From Candidatus Raymondbacteria bacterium RIFOXYA2_FULL_49_16 (GTDB taxonomy: Bacteria; Fibrobacterota; OXYB2-FULL-49-7; XYB2-FULL-49-35), in contig MFYT01000108.1 in the NCBI GenBank assembly GCA_001789205.1, positions 1 to 27,863 of the forward strand: 27,863 nucleotides of DNA, read 5' to 3'. A program made the translations under genes and the position numbers. A model generated the notes under the pieces. That model saw only the letters and a list, made by a program, of their open reading frames with translations. It did no database searches and had not been told where the DNA came from. Positions 1 to 8,347 of the stretch are shown one piece after another (within the stretch, counting starts at the first letter, position 1; every line of letters begins with the position of its first letter).

Positions 1-2
1 AC

Positions 3-1235
3 CGCTTTCCAAAGGGCGGCATGAACCAGCGTGTAACATGGGACCCCGTAACCACTGTTGATCACGCTGAATCCCTGAGTGTGCGCATACAATATACTCC
101 TGTCACGTTCCCCTTTGAATTCTATTATTTGCCTGATCCCAGGAACAGCACTTCCGATCAGTGCCCCTATCAAGGGTTTCCCGGTGTTTTCGCTGTGGAC
201 ATGACCCCGCGCCGCGTTCAGAACTTTTCCGTCATTCCGGGAAACCAGTATCACTGGTACCGCAATGGCGTTGAGATGGGAACCATTACAGCAAAACCAA
301 TATGGCCCGGTTCTTCCGACGGCATAGTAACCATACCCAATTATGACTTCCATCAGGGTTCTGCTTTGTGCACAAAGACCGCGACACTCACCACGCTCAC
401 GATTAAGGCAGGGGCAGGATCTGTTCCTGAGGATGTTGTTGCGCCAGGGTCTGTCACTGGTCTTGAGTTGGTTACAAACGAACCAACGACCGAATTCTAC
501 GGTCTTGGCAGATTCTGGGCGGATAATGATTCGATTGTAATTGTTAAAAGAGATTTTAACACCATTACCCTGCGGTTTGTTGCTCCTGGCGACGATGGTA
601 ACACAGGGACCTGCACACGCTATATCCTGAGGATATCGGGTAATTCAGGTGATGTTGCAACAAGTCCGACTATTGTACGCACTTTGCCTGCGCCGGTTCC
701 GGCTGGCCAGAGCGTTGAATTCACCTTTGGCACCTATTTCCTTTCCAGTGGCACGTATTATATGGCTGTTGAGGCGTATGACGAAAACAACAACAGTTCG
801 GGCATATCCAATGTGATCAGCGCATCAGTCACGTTCAGCGATAATGGCGGGGAATTTCGTATTTATAAAGACAATATTGATTCTCTTTTCGCGACGCTCG
901 GAGTGGGTGACCGCCTGGTGAATTTTGAGGAATTGACACCCCTGCTGAGCGTACGGCCCAATCCCTTTAATCCTGATCTGACCATCAATTTCAGCATACC
1001 CGCGTCTAGTGCGGAAAAGTATATTTCCCTTTCAATATTCGATGCCCTGGGAAAACGCGTCATGATCTACAACGGCCTGACAACCTGCCTCGCGGCAAGG
1101 CGGGCAAGCCAGCACGGCTGTGTTGTGTGGAATGGAAATGACAGATCAGGGCGCAAGGTCTCATCGGGTATATATGTGGTACGGCTGAAAGCAGGTAAAA
1201 CCGTGCTTGAACGCAAGGTAACACTGATGAAATAA
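3..1235 (+). CDS. C-terminal part of a secreted multidomain hydrolase with FN3 and sorting domain (5' end outside window)
   Basis: The reading frame is open from base 3 and the ATG at 21 is internal: the preceding codons (RFPKGG) match the paralogue starting at 12400, where this point is residue 494 of 896. What remains is 410 residues: a beta-rich region (CPYQGFPGVFAVD, NQYHWYRNGVEMG), a fibronectin-type-III-like domain (about residues 145-275) and a FlgD-like sorting domain (VRPNPFNPDLTINFS ... SSGIYVVRLKAG ... TLMK). The catalytic domain seen in the paralogue, with GGSMGG, lies outside the window. Compared with the paralogue the only net length difference is a 21-nt in-frame insertion near 1086-1106, inside the sorting domain. 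Secretion and surface attachment by a type IX-like system is inferred from the tail. The substrate is unknown. Confidence 0.85.
   Translation, partial: RFPKGGMNQRVTWDPVTTVDHAESLSVRIQYTPVTFPFEFYYLPDPRNSTSDQCPYQGFPGVFAVDMTPRRVQNFSVIPGNQYHWYRNGVEMGTITAKPIWPGSSDGIVTIPNYDFHQGSALCTKTATLTTLTIKAGAGSVPEDVVAPGSVTGLELVTNEPTTEFYGLGRFWADNDSIVIVKRDFNTITLRFVAPGDDGNTGTCTRYILRISGNSGDVATSPTIVRTLPAPVPAGQSVEFTFGTYFLSSGTYYMAVEAYDENNNSSGISNVISASVTFSDNGGEFRIYKDNIDSLFATLGVGDRLVNFEELTPLLSVRPNPFNPDLTINFSIPASSAEKYISLSIFDALGKRVMIYNGLTTCLAARRASQHGCVVWNGNDRSGRKVSSGIYVVRLKAGKTVLERKVTLMK
1084..1104. repeat. Small palindromic in-frame insertion in the sorting domain
   Basis: CCTGCCT and AGGCGGG flank a 7-base loop (CGCGGCA), giving a 7-bp stem with one G-T pair. 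The paralogue at about 14955-14990 lacks 21 nt here: it reads AAGQRGHIVWN where this gene reads TTCLAARRASQHGCVVWN. The extra codons add Cys and Arg residues in a loop of the sorting domain. It resembles the in-frame palindromic elements known in some bacteria, but only one copy was noticed. Confidence 0.45.
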
Positions 1236-1303
1236 GGGGGGCGCGGAAAAAACATGTTGCTTGCATTCCTGTGTCTATGCAAATCCCCCAAGCATACACC
1301 ACG
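1236..1303 (+). pseudogene. Remnant of the 5' end of a beta-helix protein gene
   Basis: The 68 bases after the stop of the first gene align almost base for base with 6691-6760, the ribosome-binding region and signal-peptide codons of the beta-helix gene at 6710. Both share a G-rich leader, an ATG (here at 1254) and the block CAAATCCCCCAAGCATACAC. A one-base loss in the leucine codons (CTGTTGC versus CTATGC) shifts the frame, and similarity stops near 1303. This is therefore debris of a former downstream gene and not the start of the phosphatase, although the frame from 1254 happens to run into it. Confidence 0.7.
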
Positions 1304-1418
1304 CTTAATGGAAAGCCTGTATGGGATGTACGGGATATTAACGGGAAAAACGCCGCATTTCGGCGACGGGACTTTGGTCCGAAAAGCGGTACTGCAGAAA
1401 CAAAATTTAAGGAGCAAA

Positions 1419-4094
1419 ATGCTTAAAATTTACACAATTATAATTATTGTATTAACTTTTTTTCCTGTTTTTTCCAACAAACAGGATTCAAAACAAAATA
1501 TCCGCAAACCCCAAATAATGGAAAAAATCTCCCGCATCTGGATTGGAAAGGACTTTTGGGCCAACAGATTGCAGGACTGGAGACTCAGAAACGGAAGGGT
1601 GGAATGCGTATGCCCTTATACGGGAATCCATCATCATCTGAGAACGCTTCATGTTGTTACATCTGAATTGATTGCTAAGAACGCAGGATTCACCATTTCG
1701 TTCCGTACCGGCATAAGAAGAGAAGGGGAATTCAGAGAAGGAAAAAGCTTTACCGGAGTCCTTATTGGAGCTGGCGCGGGTAAGCTCGATTACAGGGCGT
1801 CTTCTCTTATCCATTGTCTTCCAGGCCAGGGAGGCGGTATTATTTGCGCTCTTAATGATACGGGCGGGATCCAGTTTTTGTCAAATTCAGAAAATAATAT
1901 TGATAGCCTCTATCAATATATTGATGACCAAAAGCCGGACAGGAGATTAGGTATAGAATTTGACCCGTATAAGGTTTACACACTTACATTGACAGGCGCG
2001 CCACAGGGAGGAGGGGCCTATTCGCTTACCTTCTCTGTCTGGCATCCTGAAAAAAAAGAGCCGGTAAGCTCAGTAGTATTAGACAATATTACAGCAGAAT
2101 CACTGGCTGGCACTATTGCCCTTGTCTCTCACGGCGGAGCCAGAGGGTTTGCCGCAAATTACTGGTATAAAAACCTGGAGTTGTCCGGGGCTGATATCAG
2201 TTATCATCCTGAACGCGAATTCAGTCCTATAGTCAATTCACTCTACTCCATATCCGAAACAACGGTAAAAATGACCGTCCAGTTCCCTCCTCTTGGATTT
2301 AATGATTCAAGGGAGGTAATACTTAACGTAGATCCAGAAAATAGAAATAATAAAAAGAAAGAATACAAATCATTAATATCAGAGCCTTCATATACTGCAA
2401 AATTCAGAATTGAGAATTGGAAATCAAAAAAACCTGTCAGATATACTTTACAATACATTTATTTTGGAGAACTGTCAACTCTTTCCGGTGTGCTTAAAAA
2501 TGATCCTGTAAAAAAGGACTCCATAATTATTGCCGCATTTACCGGCAATATGAACTGCGGCAAACCTCCTGACGCTTCTTCCGGAGAAGAGGCTTATGGG
2601 ACAAAAGGCAGGTGGACTGCCGATAATATATGGTTCCCCCATTCATCAATGATATCACATGTGGTTTCTCAGCAACCTGACCTGCTCGTATATACCGGCG
2701 ATCAGATATATGAAGGGGGGAACCCAACATATAAGACGGTTGGAAGGAACAACACAATAGATTATCTGTATAAGTGGTTTATATGGTGCTGGGCGCACAG
2801 GGAGATCACGGCAAACATTCCGAGTATCGTGCTGATGGATGACCACGATTACTGGCAGGGAAATATTTTCGGAGAGGGCGGGGTCCTTAATTATATCAGC
2901 AACCATGATTCAGGAGGTTTTACCACAGACCCTGAATTCGTAAAGATGATCGAGGAGACACAGGTTTCACACAATCCTGATCCCTATGATCCCGCTCCTA
3001 TTGAGAACGGAATACCGGTATATTATGGCGGATTCAAATACGGCGGGGTGAGCTTTGCATTTATAGAAGACAGAAAGTTCAAGTCATCCTCAAGAATGGC
3101 AAGAAGAATATTGGAAGCCAGGGGCTTTACCATTAACACGTTAAAGGACCTGGCTCCTTTGCAACCGGATGATGCTGTACTGCTAGGGGACAGACAGATC
3201 GCTTTTCTTGAAAAATGGGTGAAAGACTGGGCGAATGCGGACATGAAAGTTGTTTTAACCCAGGGGATATTTAATTCATTGATAACCGACAATAACGGAG
3301 AGATGGGACTTTCAATTGATCAGGGAGGATGGCCGGTCAGCGGACGCAACAGGGCGCTCTCTGTTTTTAGAAAAGGGTGCGCGTTTATTATCGGCGGCGA
3401 CCAGCATCTGGGTTCCGTGCAGCAATATGGAATTAACGGTTGGGGAGATGCTGGTTATCAGTTCAGTGTTCCTGCCGTGGCATCCAAGTTCCGCAGGTGG
3501 TGGGATCCTGCAGAACCGGGAAAAAACCGTTTGCCGGGTTCTCCGGAATATACCGGTGATTTTACTGATAAACATGGAAACAAAATGACGGTCAAGGCAG
3601 TTGCCAATCCAAAGCTTGGTGCAATGGATGTGTACCAGAAATCCATGGAAAAGAACGGTAGAAAAAACTTTCACAACTTTGCTGATCGAGAACTTGGAGC
3701 CGACGGCTATGGAATTGTGAGGCTGATCAAACCTGATAGAAAAATCGTTATAGAAGCCTGGCCATGGGAATCCGGAAAAAAAGAAAACCCGGAACAGTTC
3801 AAGGACTGGCCAGTCTCAATCTCAATGTATGATAACTACGGCAGTAATGTTTCCCATGGTTTGCCAAGGATTATCAGTAAAGGAATAAAGAACCCTGTAA
3901 TAACGGTAATAGACGAAAATACAAACGAAACCGTTCTGGCCGTACGCACAAATGGAAACAGCTTTGAGCCGAGAGTTCATTCTCCTGGAAAATATACGGT
4001 TATTGTGGGTGAACACGGAAAAAAGACAAAGTGCTTTAAAGGGCTTACATCCCAAAAAGGAAAAACCGACCAGGAATTAAAAGCCATTTTCTAA
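1419..4094 (+). CDS. Secreted PhoD-like metallophosphatase with N-terminal LamG-like domain
   Basis: The start is set at 1419, behind AAGGAG with 5-nt spacing, giving 891 aa with an immediate signal peptide (MLKIYTIIIIVLTFFPVFS). The longer frame from 1254 is encoded by gene debris. Residues about 40-260 look like a concanavalin/LamG-like beta-sandwich. Residues about 370-760 are a PhoD-type calcineurin-like phosphoesterase with metal-ligand motifs TGDQIY (about 426), DDHDYW (about 474) and GGDQHLG (about 659). PhoD-family enzymes are metal-dependent phosphodiesterases or phosphomonoesterases; the substrate here is not evident. It lacks the NPFNP sorting tail of most neighbours, so it is probably periplasmic or released. 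Composition is clearly more AT-rich than the flanking genes, and both flanks carry fragments of locus genes, which suggests later acquisition. Confidence 0.85.
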   Translation: MLKIYTIIIIVLTFFPVFSNKQDSKQNIRKPQIMEKISRIWIGKDFWANRLQDWRLRNGRVECVCPYTGIHHHLRTLHVVTSELIAKNAGFTISFRTGIRREGEFREGKSFTGVLIGAGAGKLDYRASSLIHCLPGQGGGIICALNDTGGIQFLSNSENNIDSLYQYIDDQKPDRRLGIEFDPYKVYTLTLTGAPQGGGAYSLTFSVWHPEKKEPVSSVVLDNITAESLAGTIALVSHGGARGFAANYWYKNLELSGADISYHPEREFSPIVNSLYSISETTVKMTVQFPPLGFNDSREVILNVDPENRNNKKKEYKSLISEPSYTAKFRIENWKSKKPVRYTLQYIYFGELSTLSGVLKNDPVKKDSIIIAAFTGNMNCGKPPDASSGEEAYGTKGRWTADNIWFPHSSMISHVVSQQPDLLVYTGDQIYEGGNPTYKTVGRNNTIDYLYKWFIWCWAHREITANIPSIVLMDDHDYWQGNIFGEGGVLNYISNHDSGGFTTDPEFVKMIEETQVSHNPDPYDPAPIENGIPVYYGGFKYGGVSFAFIEDRKFKSSSRMARRILEARGFTINTLKDLAPLQPDDAVLLGDRQIAFLEKWVKDWANADMKVVLTQGIFNSLITDNNGEMGLSIDQGGWPVSGRNRALSVFRKGCAFIIGGDQHLGSVQQYGINGWGDAGYQFSVPAVASKFRRWWDPAEPGKNRLPGSPEYTGDFTDKHGNKMTVKAVANPKLGAMDVYQKSMEKNGRKNFHNFADRELGADGYGIVRLIKPDRKIVIEAWPWESGKKENPEQFKDWPVSISMYDNYGSNVSHGLPRIISKGIKNPVITVIDENTNETVLAVRTNGNSFEPRVHSPGKYTVIVGEHGKKTKCFKGLTSQKGKTDQELKAIF

Positions 4095-4151
4095 TTCAGC
4101 TTGGAATCCAGCAGGATACTAGATGTAATTATTCCAAAAAGACGGGCCTGT

Positions 4152-4187
4152 TTATATGGCTGTTGAGGTGTATGACGAAAACAATAA
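4152..4187 (+). pseudogene. Fragment of an FN3-coding sequence
   Basis: 34 of 36 bases match 758-793 of the first gene (coding YMAVEAYDENN) and the same region of the 12400 paralogue. It has no reading context of its own and lies between the phosphatase stop and the ribosome-binding site of the next gene. It marks the 3' edge of the rearranged segment that contains the phosphatase. Confidence 0.65.
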
Positions 4188-4206
4188 AGAAAAAAAAGGG
4201 GGGACA

Positions 4207-6690
4207 ATGAAAAGAATTTCTTTATTTTTTCTATTATTATTCATTCTGGCCATTCAATGCTATTGCGCCTCTCAGTTGCTGGTTGATTTTGGAAGCGACT
4301 CTGGCTCCACCACGTTCGGGAGCGATTATCCGGACTGGAACCAGGTCCTTCGCCATGCCGCATACACGCAGTTCGTTGATCCCGACGGCAATCCCGATCA
4401 CCAGGGCCTCTCTGAAACCGCTTCGATACCCGATGCCATGACCGCGTTTTTCGGCATCAAAGGCGCCACACCCATTAATTTCCAGGTTGGCCAAAAGATT
4501 GTGGCCACCTTTTACAACAGTTCATCATCAGCCATTACTTTCTCAGCCCGTGTCAGTCTGGATGATGAAGACAGTCCTGCCGATACCCTGCCATCCTGGT
4601 ATACCATGTATGGTGGTCCAGATGGATACTACGAGATCACCATAGCAGGGCAGTCCATGGGCGCCCTGGAATTCTATAGTACGGACTCCACGATGATCGC
4701 CCACAAGGACGCGATACCCGCACAGGGCCAGCACAGCCTGATCAACATTAATATAGCCGAGGGCGTCAACCGGAACCTTCTGATACTCACGAAAATTGAA
4801 ATTTCGGACGAGGTCGATATCACGCCGCCAACTCCTCCGGTCAACCTGCAGGCGCAGAATTATATAGTGTCACAGGAAGCTGGAAACAGCGCAATCAGGC
4901 TGACATGGGAACCAGCCTCGGATACAGGCGCATATGCCATGGGCGTATCGCGCTATTTAATCTACAAGAATGATTCGCTCCTTGACCTGCTGCCTGCAGA
5001 CCAAGTCCTGGCCCAGGGGGGCCATCTGGAATGGATCGATATCTGTTTGGCGCCGAATAGGGAATACACCTATACAGTCACGACCATGGACAAGGCCCCA
5101 TTCGGAAGTTATCCTAGCGTACTGGGGATATTAAACATCCGGCAGGGTAATGAAAGCGCCAAAACAGCGCAGGCAATAATCACCACACCAGCCTGGTCTT
5201 CCGAGACCTTGATCAATCCCTACCAGGACCTGGAATATCTTGGCGGGTTCCGCCTGCCCAACGCGAACGGCACTTCGGAATGGGCGTATGCAGGGTCGGG
5301 CCTTGCGTATTACCCGGATGGCAATCCCGGATATGACGCTGCATCGGAGTGGCCAGGGTCTCTTTACGGTTTCGGTAAGAATACTGTGGCCCATATCTCT
5401 GAAATCACCATTCCCAAACCCGTTGTTTCAGACAATGTCGCTGACATGTCTTATGCCAGGACCCTTCAGCCCTTTGTGAATCTTTGGCCCGCGGTCTACA
5501 ACGGCAACATCTACCCCTCAAGCGGCGATGGCATTGCCACAGGCCTGGGTTTTCATCCAGCCGCAAACGGGGTTGGGGCCATGCTCTATTACGGTCTGTG
5601 CGGCGCCTACAGCGGTTTGCTGGATGCACCGGGACACGGCGCCTTTGATCTTGATTTAACTCAGGCCACAGGCGCCTGGTTTGTGGGAGGAATGCCGCCT
5701 AACAATATATACGCGGGACTAACCGCCAAATGCGTTTTTGACGCGCCCTCTAAGTGGGCGGATTCGGTGACCGGCGGCCGTTCTTTAATAGTCAGCAATT
5801 CCTATATCAGCGCAAGCCGCAGCCGCTCGTATGGGCCCGCGCTATTTGCCATGGCGCCATGGGAGCGGGGGAGTCTGCCTGCAAACGGCGACTCGGTGAC
5901 CGCTGTTGAGCTTGTACGGTACAGTGTCGAGGGGTCGCAGGTGCTGAATTACTCAGGCGGCGAAATGAGTGACGGGGGCGCCTGGTTGTCAGCCAACAGC
6001 AGGGCCGCCATTGGAATTTCGCACCGCCGTACAACCGGCGAAGCCTGGTATGGCCAACCCGCGGGCCACTATAACTACCGAAACGATCTTCCCGCATGGA
6101 CCGGAGGAAACAAGGGCTACTGTACCACCCAATGGAAGAGCGGGCTGATGATGTATAACCCCAGGGACCTTGAAAGGGTCACGGACAACGAAAAACAGAG
6201 CCATGAAATCCAGCCCTACCTGATTTTTGATTTTATGCCCCATATTTTCCAGGGATTGGTAGGAGATGTGACCTATGACCGCGCAAACAACCATCTCTAT
6301 GCGATCATCACCAACGGTGATCCGGGATACCAATACGGTCGCAGCATGGTCCAGGTATGGAAGGTGGCGCCAGGCACGGCCCAGGCCGCTCCGCATCGCG
6401 CTCCCAAACAGGACGAAATTGAGCTTTCCGTGTGGCCGAATCCATTCAGCATGGGCGCTCTTATCACGGCGGGTTTACCGAATACGGGTAACCAGAGCCC
6501 AAACCTTGAGGTGCGAATATTCGATCTCCATGGCAGGCTTGTTCAATCGTTTGACCAAGTCAGGACCGCGAACAACAGTCAACGGTCCTCAATAAACTGG
6601 GACGCATCCAGGCATCCAAGCGGAGTCTATATAATAAAATTAAAGGTGGGTGGAACTGTTTTGTCAAGACGCGCGATTTTATTTAAATAA
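4207..6690 (+). CDS. Large secreted surface protein of unknown function with FN3 and sorting domain
   Basis: The start is set at 4207 (after AAAAAAAGGGGGGACA), giving 827 aa that begin with a signal peptide (MKRISLFFLLLFILAIQCYCA). The ATG at 4156 belongs to the FN3 debris. Residues about 20-200 look like an all-beta, carbohydrate-binding-like region (DFGSDSGSTTFG, Asp/Gly/Ser rich). An FN3 domain covers about 205-308 (PPTPPVNLQAQN ... YTYTVTTMD). A roughly 380-residue central domain begins near 335 (NPYQDLEYLGGFRLP) and is rich in Gly, Tyr and Trp; a beta-propeller-like fold is possible, but I do not recognise the family. The tail (VWPNPFSMGALITAG ... SGVYIIKLKVGG) is a FlgD-like sorting domain with NPFS in place of NPFN. 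No catalytic motif could be assigned. It probably binds or acts on an extracellular polymer, by context only. Confidence 0.75.
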   Translation: MKRISLFFLLLFILAIQCYCASQLLVDFGSDSGSTTFGSDYPDWNQVLRHAAYTQFVDPDGNPDHQGLSETASIPDAMTAFFGIKGATPINFQVGQKIVATFYNSSSSAITFSARVSLDDEDSPADTLPSWYTMYGGPDGYYEITIAGQSMGALEFYSTDSTMIAHKDAIPAQGQHSLININIAEGVNRNLLILTKIEISDEVDITPPTPPVNLQAQNYIVSQEAGNSAIRLTWEPASDTGAYAMGVSRYLIYKNDSLLDLLPADQVLAQGGHLEWIDICLAPNREYTYTVTTMDKAPFGSYPSVLGILNIRQGNESAKTAQAIITTPAWSSETLINPYQDLEYLGGFRLPNANGTSEWAYAGSGLAYYPDGNPGYDAASEWPGSLYGFGKNTVAHISEITIPKPVVSDNVADMSYARTLQPFVNLWPAVYNGNIYPSSGDGIATGLGFHPAANGVGAMLYYGLCGAYSGLLDAPGHGAFDLDLTQATGAWFVGGMPPNNIYAGLTAKCVFDAPSKWADSVTGGRSLIVSNSYISASRSRSYGPALFAMAPWERGSLPANGDSVTAVELVRYSVEGSQVLNYSGGEMSDGGAWLSANSRAAIGISHRRTTGEAWYGQPAGHYNYRNDLPAWTGGNKGYCTTQWKSGLMMYNPRDLERVTDNEKQSHEIQPYLIFDFMPHIFQGLVGDVTYDRANNHLYAIITNGDPGYQYGRSMVQVWKVAPGTAQAAPHRAPKQDEIELSVWPNPFSMGALITAGLPNTGNQSPNLEVRIFDLHGRLVQSFDQVRTANNSQRSSINWDASRHPSGVYIIKLKVGGTVLSRRAILFK

Positions 6691-6709
6691 GGGGTGCGCA
6701 GGAAAAACC

Positions 6710-7936
6710 ATGCTGCTTGCGTTGGTGTGCCTGTTGCAAATCCCCCAAGCATACACCACATGGGACCGCAAGGAGGTGCCGCCCCTGCCATTAAGCGGTT
6801 TGTCCGTGGTCTGTTCCACGGCGACCCAGTTGCATAGGGCGCTGCGCACCCAGCGGTCAGGGACAACAATCGTGATCAAAGACGGAGCATACGATGTTTC
6901 GCCCTTCGAGCCTCTCACCATAGATTCAAACCATGTCACTATACGCGGTATGCCAGGAGATCCCGCGAAAGTCATCCTGACCGGCAAGGGATTCAATTAT
7001 TGCGGCATGGAAGAGATGATCATTCTGAAGGCTGCTGACGCAACCCTTGCCAGCTTCACCATTTCCGAAGTACGCGGCAACGGCCTCAAGCTCCAGACAG
7101 GAAACAACCATAATTGTCTCCTGTATAACATGCGGTTCCTCAATATAGGCGAGCGCATGATCAAGGGGCCGGGAGTGGCGGTTTCGCGCAATTGGGAGAT
7201 ACGGTATTGCCATTTTGAGGACACAAAGGTCGCCCCCGCGGTCCGCTGCGGCGAGAGCGCCACGGATTCCTCAGGTGATTATATCGCCGGTATGGACATT
7301 ATGAACAGCGATTCGTGGGTCATCCATGACTGCGTATTCCGGAACATCAGGGGACCCGCTGGCGATGCCAGGGGGGGTATTTTCTTCTGGGGCGGCAAGG
7401 CGGGACATGCCAACACCAATGTAACCGTTGAGCGGAATACCTTCATCGGCTGCGACAGGGCCATCTCGTTCGGTAATCCATCGGGAACAAGCGATATAAA
7501 CGGAGGCGTCATACGGAACAATTTCATTGTGCGGGGATGCGGTATTGGCATTGAGATGGAGCACTGCACAAACGTGAAGGTCCTCAACAACACGCTCTAC
7601 AGTTCTGACGCGGCATATTTCCGCTCCGTGTATTTTGATGCCAACCCATCAGGTAATGAATTCCGCAATAACATCATTTTCGGCATGATCAAGGGAAACG
7701 TGCAATCCATGGCCAATAATATAAACAAGACTCTTGTACCAGATACCAGCGCCAATTGGTTCGCCAATATCACCACAGCAGACCTCCACCTGACTGCCGC
7801 CGCAGCACAAGCCATTAATACAGGAACAGCGGGCCTGGTCATTGACGACTGGGACCACCATGCGCGCGCAAACGGACAGTGCGACATTGGTGCGGACGAG
7901 TATGGTACGATCAACATTGAAAAGGAATTGCCATGA
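6710..7936 (+). CDS. Secreted right-handed parallel beta-helix protein (pectate-lyase-like fold)
   Basis: The ATG at 6710 follows CAGGAAAAACC and gives 408 aa starting with a short hydrophobic signal (MLLALVCLLQIPQAYT). The body shows regularly spaced Asn- and Val-rich coils typical of parallel beta-helices (NHVTIRGM, NVTVERNTFIGCDRAISFG, GGVIRNNFIVRGCG, NVKVLNNTLYSS, NEFRNNIIFG). It ends near DIGADEYG, a motif often seen at the end of such polysaccharide-lyase-like or surface beta-helix proteins. Substrates of the fold include pectate, alginate and glycosaminoglycans; which one applies cannot be read here. Unlike its neighbours it has no NPFNP tail, so it may be released, or it may have lost its tail. 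It lies 19 bp after the previous gene, probably in the same transcript. A decayed copy of its 5' end lies at 1236-1303. Confidence 0.8.
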   Translation: MLLALVCLLQIPQAYTTWDRKEVPPLPLSGLSVVCSTATQLHRALRTQRSGTTIVIKDGAYDVSPFEPLTIDSNHVTIRGMPGDPAKVILTGKGFNYCGMEEMIILKAADATLASFTISEVRGNGLKLQTGNNHNCLLYNMRFLNIGERMIKGPGVAVSRNWEIRYCHFEDTKVAPAVRCGESATDSSGDYIAGMDIMNSDSWVIHDCVFRNIRGPAGDARGGIFFWGGKAGHANTNVTVERNTFIGCDRAISFGNPSGTSDINGGVIRNNFIVRGCGIGIEMEHCTNVKVLNNTLYSSDAAYFRSVYFDANPSGNEFRNNIIFGMIKGNVQSMANNINKTLVPDTSANWFANITTADLHLTAAAAQAINTGTAGLVIDDWDHHARANGQCDIGADEYGTINIEKELP

Positions 7937-8053
7937 CAAGAAACCTGTAGAAACACATTTTAGTCGCAACAGGGGGGACTTAACAATTAATTGTATGTAT
8001 TTTTATTATTAAATGTCATTTATTATGCTTTAAGATAATAATAGTATTTACCT

Positions 8054-8072
8054 TTCTTGTTTAAAATCAGAA
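8054..8072. promoter_or_regulatory. 19-bp imperfect dyad upstream of module A
   Basis: TTCTTGTTTAAAATCAGAA is symmetric around base 8063, with TTCT/AGAA outer and TTT/AAA inner arms. The identical 19 bases occur at 21230-21248, at the same distance from the downstream element, while the surrounding sequence has diverged. Candidate operator or activator site; part of it (AATCAG) also resembles half of an IHF site. Confidence 0.5.
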
Positions 8073-8082
8073 CATTCATTAC

Positions 8083-8098
8083 GAGCACGTTTTTTGCA
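8083..8098 (+). promoter_or_regulatory. Possible sigma-54 (-24/-12) promoter, module A
   Basis: GAGCACGTTTTTTGCA resembles the sigma-54 consensus TGGCACG-N4-TTGCA, with correct 10-bp spacing between the -24 and -12 dinucleotides. However, the -24 GG reads AG. The duplicated module has the equivalent element at 21259-21274. A transcript would start near 8109, ahead of the small ORF at 8132. Confidence 0.4.
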
Positions 8099-8131
8099 CA
8101 AATAAAGTAGACCGCCTCAAGTATGTAAAAA

Positions 8132-8347
8132 ATGAAAAATAAAAAGGACACCATTATTCAGTTGGACGCCCTTTTGGAAGAACATAAAACTATACATCCC
8201 TTAAACAGAAGGACCACTAAATATTATGAAAATCTTCTTACTGTTCCTGACATTTTCATCACTGGTTTTTGCGCAGAACTATACCAGCGATTCGCTTATT
8301 GTGCAGGCACTGCTCGATTCCAACGGGTGGAACAGCTTCACTGTTGA
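8132..8347 (+). pseudogene. Truncated copy of the 64-aa small protein
   Basis: The first 22 codons (MKNKKDTIIQLDALLEEHKTI) match the intact small protein at 21309-21503. A deletion of 138 bp then removes the rest of the gene, including its stop, and joins it to the ribosome-binding region of LRR A. The remaining frame therefore reads on, out of phase, across the LRR start at 8226 and stops at 8347. The tail is not related to any protein seen here. Upstream bases and start codon are kept, so it could still be translated and overlap LRR A initiation. Confidence 0.65.

Noticed and set aside
21-1235. A complete gene starting at the ATG at 21
   Set aside because: The frame is open to the window edge and the codons before 21 match internal residues of the paralogue at 12400.
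1351-1365. CGCCG-CATTT-CGGCG hairpin as a terminator before the phosphatase
   Set aside because: The 5-bp stem is short and has no T-run; it may be chance in a remnant region.
1254-1418. 55-residue N-terminal extension of the phosphatase
   Set aside because: It consists of frameshifted beta-helix gene debris; the ATG at 1419 has a Shine-Dalgarno and starts a good signal peptide.
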